Source of the DNA: CAVPJW01 sp963705525
GTDB lineage: Bacteria > Acidobacteriota > Vicinamibacteria > Vicinamibacterales > CAVPJW01
Assembly (NCBI GenBank): GCA_963705525.1
Contig: CAVPJW010000004.1
Location: 372,001 to 436,000 of the forward strand
Length of the DNA stretch: 64,000 nt
Direction: 5' to 3'
Both the position numbers and the translations under genes were made by a program. Shown here one piece after another: positions 8,859-16,233 of the stretch. The notes under the pieces were generated by a model that did not search any database, was not told where the DNA came from, and saw nothing but the letters and a program-made list of their open reading frames with translations. Position 1 is the stretch's first letter, and each line of letters begins with the position of its first letter.

Positions 8859-9666
8859 CTACTTCCCTCCTCCGGCCATCACGCTGGTATCGCGGGTCAG
8901 GCGATGCGCGAGCAGGATCGGGATGGCGGTCACGGCCACGACAAACACGGCCACGACATTGGTGACCGGGCGCTGCCTCGGCCGGATCAGCTGCGCGAAC
9001 ATCCAAATCGGCAACGTCTGCTGCTGCCCTGCGGTGAACGTGGTCACGATGACCTCGTCGAATGACAATGCAAAGGCCAGCATGCCGCCGGCCACGAGCG
9101 CGGTCGCGAGATTCGGGAGGACAACGTACCTGAACGTCTGCGGGACCGGAGGCGCCCAGATCCATCGAGGCTTCGACGTGGGAGCGGGACATCCGACGAT
9201 ATCGGGCCAGCACATTGTTGTAGACGACCACGATGCAGAAGGTGGCATGGCCCAGGATGATCGTCCAGAAGCTGAATGGGACACCCATGAGGCTCATCGC
9301 CGATCGGAGCGCGATGCCCGTGACAATGCCAGGCAAGGCGATCGGGAGGATCAACAGGAATGAAATACCCTCGCGTCCGAAGAATCGACCGCGATGCACC
9401 GCCGCCGCGGCGAGCGTCCCCATGACCAGGGCGACGGCAGTCGACACGCCGGCGACGCGCAGCGAGAGCCCAAGTGCATCCCAGATGTCCTGGCGATTCC
9501 ACGCGACGCGGAACCAATCGAGCGTCAGGCCGGGCGGCGGAAAGCGAAACGACGCCTCTTCGGTGGTGAGGCTGTAGAGGAGGATGACGGCGAACGGCGC
9601 GTGAAGGAACGCGATGACGCCCGCAACCGCCGCGCGCAGGCCGAGCGGGGCGCCGTCAGAGCGCAT
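8859..9666 (-). pseudogene. potC: Polyamine-type ABC transporter permease PotC, frameshifted
   Basis: This encodes the second inner-membrane permease of a spermidine/putrescine-type importer, about 268 residues if intact. Frame 1 runs from 9666 to SMDLGASG in the EAA loop that docks the ATPase. The correct continuation PQTFRYVVLPNLATAL and the last helices lie in a different frame that ends at 8859. Removing one C from the CCC run at 9142-9144 (GGG on the plus strand) restores a continuous EAA loop. Either the gene is recently disabled or this is a homopolymer assembly error. It overlaps potB by 11 bp. Confidence 0.85.
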
Positions 9667-10588
9667 CGAACGCTCCTACCTTTCTTGCGGCCAGAAGATA
9701 GACCGCCATGATGGCCATCGGTATCACGGTAAACGCCGCGGCGAGCGGGATGTTGCCGGCGGTTCCCTGATGCGCGAGGACGGCCTGGCCGATGAACAGG
9801 CTCGAGTTGCCAAGGGTTCCTGGCACGACAAAGTCGCCGAGCGTCAGCGAAAAACTGAAGATCGACCCGGCGGCGATCCCCGGGAATGCGAGCGGCAATA
9901 CCACCCGCCTGAAGGTCTGTCCGGGGTTCGCGCCGAGATCGGCGGACGCTTCAATGAGCGATGTCGGGACGCGTTCGAGCGCGGCGGCAATCGGCAGAAT
10001 CATGTACGGCAGCCACACGTAGACGAACGCGAGGAACGTGCCGAGCGCGGACACCGACAGTGACGGTCCGCCTATGACGGGCAGACTCAGGACGGCGTCG
10101 AGCAGCCATGTCAGGTGAAGAACCGAGGCCAACCAGCTCACGATGCCCTCTTTGGCCAAGATCAGTTTCCAGGAATAGACCCTCACCAGATAACTGGACC
10201 AGAGAGGCATGAGGACGGCCAGATAGAGCATCGTCTTCACACGCGGCGAGGCGTACCGGATCATGTAATACGCGAGGGGCAGGGCAAGGACCGCGTCGGC
10301 GATGGTGACGAGCGCAGCCATCACCGCGGTGCGTACCGCGATGTCGATGTTGGATTGAGACAAGAGGTCGCGGTACGTCGCGAGACCGATGCGTTTGACG
10401 ACGAGGCCGGTGAAGCCATCGAGGTGATAGAAACTCTGCAGGACCAGCGCGGCGAGCGACCCGAGATAGACGACGCCGAGATAGAGGAGCGGCGGCCCCA
10501 GAAGGAGCGCCAGGGCAAGCCGAGGGCGCAGATGGAGGAACGTGGAGAGTCGGGTCACCGCGGCCCTGGACACCGGCGGGTCCGTCAT
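9656..10588 (-). CDS. potB: Polyamine-type ABC transporter permease PotB
   Basis: A 310-residue inner-membrane permease with about six helices, of the MetI-like family. The cytoplasmic EAA loop that contacts the ATPase is clear (IEASADLGANPGQTFRRVVL, about residues 225-244). The N-terminal cytoplasmic leader is followed by a long first helix (LALALLLGPPLLYLGVVY). It shares a 4-bp overlap with potA upstream and an 11-bp overlap with potC downstream, indicating tight translational coupling. The substrate is inferred to be a polyamine from the PotABCD gene set; related importers carry other small cationic or organic molecules. Confidence 0.9.
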   Translation of the reverse strand: MTDPPVSRAAVTRLSTFLHLRPRLALALLLGPPLLYLGVVYLGSLAALVLQSFYHLDGFTGLVVKRIGLATYRDLLSQSNIDIAVRTAVMAALVTIADAVLALPLAYYMIRYASPRVKTMLYLAVLMPLWSSYLVRVYSWKLILAKEGIVSWLASVLHLTWLLDAVLSLPVIGGPSLSVSALGTFLAFVYVWLPYMILPIAAALERVPTSLIEASADLGANPGQTFRRVVLPLAFPGIAAGSIFSFSLTLGDFVVPGTLGNSSLFIGQAVLAHQGTAGNIPLAAAFTVIPMAIMAVYLLAARKVGAFDAL

Positions 10589-11616
10589 TCGCGTACCGGC
10601 CGATTGTGCTCGCGGGACCAGACGAGCCTGACCCGGTCGCCCACCTGGCGCGAGCCGCTCGCCGGCGCCACGTCGTGGTTCTGTTCGACGACCGTCAGTG
10701 TGGCGCCGAGATCGAGCGCGATCACATAGCGGGTGTGCATCCCCAGATACACCGCTTCGGTGACGGCGCCGGCAACTGATACTTGACCGTCAGGAGCCGC
10801 GTATTCCGGCTCTTCGATGCGGATCTTTTCGGGGCGGATCGAGATAGCCTGCGCCGATCCGGAGACGGCGCGGGCCGCGTCGCCGCGCAGCAGGTTGGAC
10901 ACACCGAGGAAGTCCGCGACGAACGCGGTGCGTGGATTTTCGTACACCTCAGCCGGCGCCCCGATCTGTTCGAGATGGCCGTGGCTGAATACGGCGAGCC
11001 GATCGCTCATGGCCAGCGCCTCTTCCTGGTCGTGTGTCACGTGCACGAAGGTGATGCCGAGCTGCTTCTGGAGCGCCTTGAGCTCGACCTGCATCTGCTG
11101 GCGGAGTTTCAAGTCCAGCGCGCCGAGCGGCTCGTCGAGCAGCAGGACTCGCGGCCGATTCGCGAGTGCGCGCGCCAGTGCGACGCGCTGACGCTGACCA
11201 CCTGACAGTTGCCCCGGCCGCCTGGCACCGACGCCGGGCAGCTGGACGAGCTCCAGCATCTCGGCCACCCTGCGCGCACGCTGGTCCTTTGCCACCCTGC
11301 GGATCATCAATCCGTATCCGACGTTCTCGGCGACGGTCATGTGAGGAAAGAGCGCGTAGTCCTGAAAGACGGTGTTCACATCGCGCTCGTAGGGGGGGAG
11401 CCGGGCGGATTCGGTGCCGTACAACTCGATCGTGCCGCTGGTCGATCGATCGAAGCCGGCGATCAAGCGGAGGCAGGTGGTCTTCCCCGACCCGGACGGT
11501 CCGAGGATCGCGAAGAACTCGCCGTCGACGATGTCGAAGCTGACATCTTCGACCGCCGCGATGTCGCCAAAGCGACGGGTGACGCCAGAGAAACGCACGG
11601 CGGGAATTGCGCTCAT
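10585..11616 (-). CDS. potA: Polyamine-type ABC transporter ATP-binding protein PotA
   Basis: A 343-residue cytoplasmic ATPase. Walker A is GPSGSGKTT (about 39-47), the Q-loop is VFQDYALFPHM, the signature LSGGQRQR is at about 139, Walker B is VLLLDEPLGALD, and the switch His is in HVTHDQEEA. A C-terminal TOBE-type regulatory domain follows (ISIRPEKIRIE, then a stretch including VWSREHNRPVRE). The length and the CUT2/Pot-type C-terminus fit PotA rather than a sugar MalK. Downstream it overlaps potB by 4 bp; upstream it is separated from potD by the folded octamer array. Confidence 0.93.
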   Translation of the reverse strand: MSAIPAVRFSGVTRRFGDIAAVEDVSFDIVDGEFFAILGPSGSGKTTCLRLIAGFDRSTSGTIELYGTESARLPPYERDVNTVFQDYALFPHMTVAENVGYGLMIRRVAKDQRARRVAEMLELVQLPGVGARRPGQLSGGQRQRVALARALANRPRVLLLDEPLGALDLKLRQQMQVELKALQKQLGITFVHVTHDQEEALAMSDRLAVFSHGHLEQIGAPAEVYENPRTAFVADFLGVSNLLRGDAARAVSGSAQAISIRPEKIRIEEPEYAAPDGQVSVAGAVTEAVYLGMHTRYVIALDLGATLTVVEQNHDVAPASGSRQVGDRVRLVWSREHNRPVRE

Positions 11617-11640
11617 CAGAACTCGATTAGTGCAGCTCCA

Positions 11641-11745
11641 AGGTCTCAGAGTCGCAGGGTCACAGGGTCACAGTGTCGGGTCTCAAGGTCGAGGTCCCAA
11701 AGTCCGAGTAAACCTGCGACCTTGTGACCCTTCGACCCTGCGACC
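11641..11745. repeat. Self-complementary octamer array between potD and potA
   Basis: The left arm has 8-bp units AGGTCTCA, GAGTCGCA, GGGTCACA, GGGTCACA. The right arm has CTGCGACC, TTGTGACC, CTTCGACC, CTGCGACC. Segments 11651-11677 and 11718-11744 are imperfect inverted complements over 27 bases, so the potD-potA transcript can form a long hairpin. This may stabilise or separate the potD message, as REP elements do between malE and malF; that is an inference by analogy. Confidence 0.8.
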
Positions 11746-11750
11746 GACTG

Positions 11751-12959
11751 TTATCTCCCCCCTATGACTGCGATGTAGTTTGTGACCCACTCGTGGTACG
11801 GGACGCACTCGCGCCCCTCGCCGCACGCAGCCACCGGCGTGCGCCAGAAGGCGATGCGATCGAAGTTGCCGATGCCGTTCGTCTCGCATCCGTGCTCGCC
11901 CAGAAGCGCGTTGCCCTTGCAGGCATCCGGCGTGACCGGCACCGATCCGAACCATGCGGCGAGGTCGCCTTGCGTCTTCGCGGACAGCGAGTGCTCGAGC
12001 CACTTGTATGCGCAGTTCGGATGCGCCGCATTAACGTGGAGCATCGTCGTATCCGCCCATCCGGTCGCGCCCTCGACCGGAATGACGCTCTCGACCGGCG
12101 CCTTCTTGCCGACGAGCAGGTTCACCTGGAACGGCCACGAGCTCGACGCCACCACTCCCTCGTTCACGAAGTCGTCAACCTGCACGCCCGCATCGTGCCA
12201 GTATCGGCCGACGATCTTCCGCTGCTGGCGCAGGAGGTCGATGGCCGCCTGGAACTGCTTGCGATCGAGCGCATACGGATCCGTGATGCCAAGTTCGGGA
12301 TGGTGATATTTGAGATAGATCGCAGCGTCGGCCACGTAGATCGGACCATCGAATGCCTGAACGCGTCCCTTGTTGGATTTTCCGTCGGCCAGCGTCATCT
12401 CCTCGAAGACCACGTTCCAGCTGGTCGGCGCCTTCGGAAACACCTTGGTGTTGTAGAGCAGCACGTTCGATCCCCACTGATAGGGCACGCCGTAGTGCTT
12501 CCCCCCGATGGTGTGCCACGCCGCGTTCTGAAGTCGCGGGTCGATGCGCTGCCAGCTTGGAATGAGTGCGGTGTTGACTTCCTCCACGCGTCCGCCCGAA
12601 ATGAGCCGCAGCGTGGCGTCGCCGGACGCGGTGACCAGATCGAAGCCGCCCTCGTTCATGAGCGCGACCATCTCGTCGGACGTCGCGGCCACCTTCATGC
12701 TGACCTTGCAGCCGGAATCCTGTTCGAAATTGGTAACCCAGTCGTACTGCTTGTCCGTTTCGCCGCGCTCGACATAACCGGCCCACGCGACGATCGAGAG
12801 CGCGCCCTCCCCGTTCCCCACCTGCGTGCGAGGCCCGCCTGTTGTCGTCGGGGCACCACCCGCCAGTGATTCGGGACTCCTGCCGCACGCCGTGACCAGC
12901 AGGCACGCCAGAAACCCGGCCGCGAACGCCCCACGCGCCAAACCGAGATCGATTTTCAT
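11751..12959 (-). CDS. potD: Polyamine-type ABC transporter substrate-binding lipoprotein PotD/PotF
   Basis: A 402-residue periplasmic binding protein and the first gene of the potDABC operon. The ATG at 12959 has GGAGGGTGGGG upstream and opens a lipoprotein signal with lipobox V-T-A-C, anchoring it to the membrane. The mature domain begins ALSIVAWAGYVERGE, a variant of the PotD opening, and contains TSDEMVALM, YQWGSNVLLYN and the hinge region WNVVFEE typical of SBP_bac_8-type polyamine-binding proteins. Two extra Cys pairs near the C-terminus (DACKGN, GEHGCE, ACGEGRECV) are unusual and could be disulphides. The exact ligand is not determined. Confidence 0.88.
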   Translation of the reverse strand: MKIDLGLARGAFAAGFLACLLVTACGRSPESLAGGAPTTTGGPRTQVGNGEGALSIVAWAGYVERGETDKQYDWVTNFEQDSGCKVSMKVAATSDEMVALMNEGGFDLVTASGDATLRLISGGRVEEVNTALIPSWQRIDPRLQNAAWHTIGGKHYGVPYQWGSNVLLYNTKVFPKAPTSWNVVFEEMTLADGKSNKGRVQAFDGPIYVADAAIYLKYHHPELGITDPYALDRKQFQAAIDLLRQQRKIVGRYWHDAGVQVDDFVNEGVVASSSWPFQVNLLVGKKAPVESVIPVEGATGWADTTMLHVNAAHPNCAYKWLEHSLSAKTQGDLAAWFGSVPVTPDACKGNALLGEHGCETNGIGNFDRIAFWRTPVAACGEGRECVPYHEWVTNYIAVIGGR

Positions 12960-13074
12960 CCCCACCCTCCGCTGAGAGATACCTGACTGGATTGGGGCGC
13001 ATTCTCTTCCATGCGCGGCCAGCCGGCAAGCCTCAACCACGGTGACTCGCACCAGCGGCCCGTTGATTCTGATC

Positions 13075-13102
13075 TTGACGGACTGCGCAATCGCTGTAGA
13101 CT
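13075..13102 (+). promoter_or_regulatory. Candidate sigma70-type promoter of the GYD gene
   Basis: TTGACG at 13075-13080 and TAGACT at 13097-13102 are separated by 16 bases, in the divergent region between potD and the GYD gene. The implied 5' leader is short and contains the AAAGGAGG ribosome site. Confidence 0.45.
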
Positions 13103-13126
13103 CTTTCGTCCGACAAAGGAGGACAC

Positions 13127-13450
13127 ATGGCGCACTATTTGATTCAAGCGAGCTACACAGCGGATGCCTGGGCGAAGATGATCAAGAGTCCAGCCGACCG
13201 CGGCGCGGCGCTCAAGGCTCTCGTGGAGAAGCTGGGCGGCAAGGTCGAGTCGTTCTATTTCGCGTTCGGCGACTGCGATGTCGTCGCAGTTCTGGATTTC
13301 CCGGATCAGCTTTCAGCCGTCGCCGCCTCTCTTGCGGCCGCCTCGGCAGGACACCTGAAGGGCCTCAAGACCACCCCCCTCGTGTCGAACGCCGATGCGA
13401 TGAGTGCCATGAAGAAGGCCGGATCGGTCGCGTATTCGGGACCGAAATAG
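13127..13450 (+). CDS. GYD domain-containing protein
   Basis: A 107-residue cytoplasmic protein of the GYD family, a ferredoxin-like dimeric alpha/beta barrel. The segment FYFAFGDCDVVAVLDFPD is the family's signature region (usually F.GEYDVV...D.PD). The family is widespread but has no firm biochemical role. An excellent AAAGGAGG ribosome site precedes the ATG. It is a single gene with its own candidate promoter, divergent from potD and followed by a strong hairpin before the DUF5916 gene. Confidence 0.9.
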   Translation: MAHYLIQASYTADAWAKMIKSPADRGAALKALVEKLGGKVESFYFAFGDCDVVAVLDFPDQLSAVAASLAAASAGHLKGLKTTPLVSNADAMSAMKKAGSVAYSGPK

Positions 13451-13503
13451 CGGTCGATTGAAACGTCGCGCGCACGCCTCTAAACCCAAAACCCGCCAAC
13501 CTT

Positions 13504-13547
13504 TTCCGATCGCCGCCCGTCTAAGGACGCGAGGGCGGCGATCGGAA
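13504..13547 (+). promoter_or_regulatory. Perfect 15-bp inverted repeat overlapping the ribosome site of the DUF5916 gene
   Basis: TTCCGATCGCCGCCC (13504-13518) and GGGCGGCGATCGGAA (13533-13547) are exact complements around a 14-nt loop. The GTG start of the next gene is three bases past the right arm, and the only purine-rich candidate ribosome site (GAGGG, 13531-13535) lies at the loop edge and in the right arm. The hairpin could end GYD transcription (there is no T-run) or control DUF5916 translation. Confidence 0.7.
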
Positions 13548-13549
13548 CC

Positions 13550-16102
13550 GTGACGAAGCGCGTACTCTTTCCTTCGATTCTCCTCGTCGCAGTCGTTCCC
13601 GTGTCAGGGGTGGCCTCGACTCCAGGAGACACTCGCGCGCGGTCCGCGATTGCCGCGACTCCGCTGGGCGCCGCCACCGCGGTCCAGGTGGATGGCAACC
13701 TGACGGATGCGGCCTGGCAGTCGGCGCCCACACTGACCAACTTCGTCCAGCGCGAGCCCAATGAGGGCGCCGCGCCATCATTTCAAACCGAAGCACGAAT
13801 CGCCTACGACGCCACTAATCTCTACGTTGCGGTACGCGCCTTCGACACACGACCCGCGCTCCTCGTTGGACACCTCAGTCGTCGGGACGAGAATTCGCCG
13901 TCCGACTGGATTCGCGTCCTCATCGACTCCTACCACGATCGCCGGACGGCATACGAGTTCGCAGTCAATCCTGCGGGCGTGAAGCAGGACAAGTACTGGT
14001 ACAACGATCGCGACGAAGACCTGAGCTGGGATGCCGTCTGGGACGTACAGGTGGCGCGCGACGAACAAGGTTGGCGCGCCGAGTTCAAGATTCCGTTCTC
14101 GCAGCTCCGCTTCGATCCCAAGTCCACGACGGAATTCGGCTTGGCGCTGGTCCGCCAGATCGGCCGCTTGAACGAAACCTCCACCTGGCCGCTCCTCGCT
14201 CGAAGCGCCAATGGATACGTCTCGTCGTTTGGCGAGCTCACCGGCCTTCGCCTGAGCGCGAGCACGAAGCGACTGGAGCTGACGCCGTACGTGGTCTCAC
14301 AGGTCGTCACGGATCGCACCGAACCAGACAACCCTTTGGTGACGCCAACCGATCCAGGTGCCTCGGCGGGCGTTGACCTGAAGTACGGCCTGACGCCGGG
14401 CCTGACCTTGACGGCCACGGTCAATCCGGACTTCGGCCAGGTCGAAGCCGATCCTGCCGTGGTCAACCTCACGGCATTTGAAACCTTCTTTCCCGAGCGT
14501 CGCCCTTTCTTCGTCGAGGGTGGCGGCATCTTTCGCTTCGACATCAACTGCAGCGACGACGTGTGCTCGGGTCTTTTCTATTCGCGGCGCATCGGCCGCG
14601 CACCGCAGGGGGACGTCGAGGCGCCGGACGAGGGATACATCGCTGCGCCGACGCAGACGACGATCATCGGCGCGGCGAAGGTGACGGGGCGGGCACGAGG
14701 CTTCTCCATCGGCGCGCTGAACGCCGTCACCGCTGAAGAAACCGCCGTCGTCGCCGACGGGCTGCAGAGTACGGAGCGCGGCGTCGAGCCGCTGACGAGC
14801 TACTCGGTGGTGCGCGCCCGGCGCGAGTTCACCAACCAGTCATCGCTCGGGTTCATGGGCACGGCGACAAACCGGCAGATTACGCCCGACCTCAACACGC
14901 TGGCCGGACAGGCCTACACCGGCGGCGTCGACTGGGACTGGCGTCTCCATCCGAATTACTCGCTCGCGGGCTACTGGGCCGGCAGCACGATTCACGGAAG
15001 CGCCGAGGCCATCGACGAGCTCCAAACCAACAACGTGCACGCCCTTCAGCGGCCGGGATCCGGACTCGATTACGATCCTACGCGCACCTCGCTCAACGGA
15101 CACTCAGGGCTCGTGTCGCTCAGCAAGATCGGCGGCGAGCACGTTCGCTTCAACAGTAACGGCGGCTTCAAGACTCCCGGATTCGACATCAATGACGTCG
15201 GCTTCCTGTTCCGCGCCGATGAGCGCTTCATGAGCAACTGGCTGCAGTGGCGCAATCAGCGGCCCAGTCGTTACTTCCGCAGCTACAGCGTCAACTTCAA
15301 TCAATGGCGCGGGTGGAACTTCGACGGCGATCTCATCTTCGGCGGAGGGAACATCAACGCGCACGCGGTCTTCGCGAACAACTGGCGGACGGGTGGCGGA
15401 TTCAATCTCGAGGATCGCCTTTTCGACGATCGCCTGACTCGTGGCGGGCCCGGCGGATACCAGAACGCAGGCTGGAATCTGTGGCAGTACGTCGGCACGG
15501 ACGATCGCAAAGCCGTCTCCCTGCAGTCGTTCCAGAACTACCGGTCCGACAGGCACGGGTCGGAGCGCTTCTCCGCCGAGCCCCGCCTGACCGTCAGGCC
15601 ATCGTCGGCGCTCTCACTGAGCGGCGGAATGCGTGTCGAACACAATATCGACGATTCGCAGTGGATCGAGGAAGTGGACAGCCCGGATCCACATTACGTC
15701 TTCGGCCACCTCGAGCAGACAACGCTCGGCGTCGTGGCACGGGGCAGCTACACGATCACGCCGCAGCTCTCGATTCAGATCTACGCGGAACCATTTGTGT
15801 CGGCCGGACACTATACGAGCTTCAAGGAGCTCGTGGATGGACGCGCGGATCGCTACGAGGACCGCTACGCGCCATTCACCTACGCGGACAATCCGGACTT
15901 CAATTTCAAGTCGTTCCGCACGACCAACGTGTTGCGGTGGGAGTTCCGTCCCGGGTCCACGCTGTTCGTCGTCTGGCAGCAGGGTCGCGAGAACGAAACC
16001 GAGAACGGTGACTTCCGTTACCGGCGGGACTTCAGCGGCATCTTCGGCCTGCCGTCGAAGAATGTGTTTCTGGTGAAGATGGCGTATTGGATCAATAGCT
16101 AG
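13550..16102 (+). CDS. Secreted CBM9-like / DUF5916 outer-membrane-type protein
   Basis: An 850-residue exported protein starting with GTG. A signal peptide (about 1-25) leads to a CBM9-like sugar-binding domain (about 45-235; VDGNLTDAAWQSAP, FQTEARIAYDATNLYVAVRAFD, EFKIPFSQLRF). A DUF5916 region with many alternating strands follows to the C-terminus and ends KMAYWINS, consistent with an outer-membrane beta-barrel. The segment RRPFFVEGGGIFRF is a hallmark of the family. A role in binding or moving carbohydrate at the cell surface is suggested but unproven. Its ribosome site overlaps the edge of a perfect hairpin. Confidence 0.88.
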   Translation: MTKRVLFPSILLVAVVPVSGVASTPGDTRARSAIAATPLGAATAVQVDGNLTDAAWQSAPTLTNFVQREPNEGAAPSFQTEARIAYDATNLYVAVRAFDTRPALLVGHLSRRDENSPSDWIRVLIDSYHDRRTAYEFAVNPAGVKQDKYWYNDRDEDLSWDAVWDVQVARDEQGWRAEFKIPFSQLRFDPKSTTEFGLALVRQIGRLNETSTWPLLARSANGYVSSFGELTGLRLSASTKRLELTPYVVSQVVTDRTEPDNPLVTPTDPGASAGVDLKYGLTPGLTLTATVNPDFGQVEADPAVVNLTAFETFFPERRPFFVEGGGIFRFDINCSDDVCSGLFYSRRIGRAPQGDVEAPDEGYIAAPTQTTIIGAAKVTGRARGFSIGALNAVTAEETAVVADGLQSTERGVEPLTSYSVVRARREFTNQSSLGFMGTATNRQITPDLNTLAGQAYTGGVDWDWRLHPNYSLAGYWAGSTIHGSAEAIDELQTNNVHALQRPGSGLDYDPTRTSLNGHSGLVSLSKIGGEHVRFNSNGGFKTPGFDINDVGFLFRADERFMSNWLQWRNQRPSRYFRSYSVNFNQWRGWNFDGDLIFGGGNINAHAVFANNWRTGGGFNLEDRLFDDRLTRGGPGGYQNAGWNLWQYVGTDDRKAVSLQSFQNYRSDRHGSERFSAEPRLTVRPSSALSLSGGMRVEHNIDDSQWIEEVDSPDPHYVFGHLEQTTLGVVARGSYTITPQLSIQIYAEPFVSAGHYTSFKELVDGRADRYEDRYAPFTYADNPDFNFKSFRTTNVLRWEFRPGSTLFVVWQQGRENETENGDFRYRRDFSGIFGLPSKNVFLVKMAYWINS

Positions 16103-16112
16103 GCGGTCGGAG

Positions 16113-16190
16113 GTTAGCGATCAGCATACAGCTCTAACTTCTCAGCCCCAGGCTCAGCATCCTTGAAAGCTGACAGCGGATAGCTATTTC
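16113..16190. repeat. Degenerate heptamer array (nnnAGCn words)
   Basis: Words such as GTTAGCG, ATCAGCA, TACAGCT, CTCAGCC and, further on, AAAGCTG, ACAGCGG, ATAGCTA recur in about 7-base phase between the DUF5916 gene and the second ADOP permease. It is less regular than the other arrays, and parts of the two ends are mutually complementary (AGCT and GCTGA words). Confidence 0.5.
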
Positions 16191-16233
16191 AGGAACATTC
16201 CTTCCATTCCCCTCGTCCAATCGGCGAAAGCCA

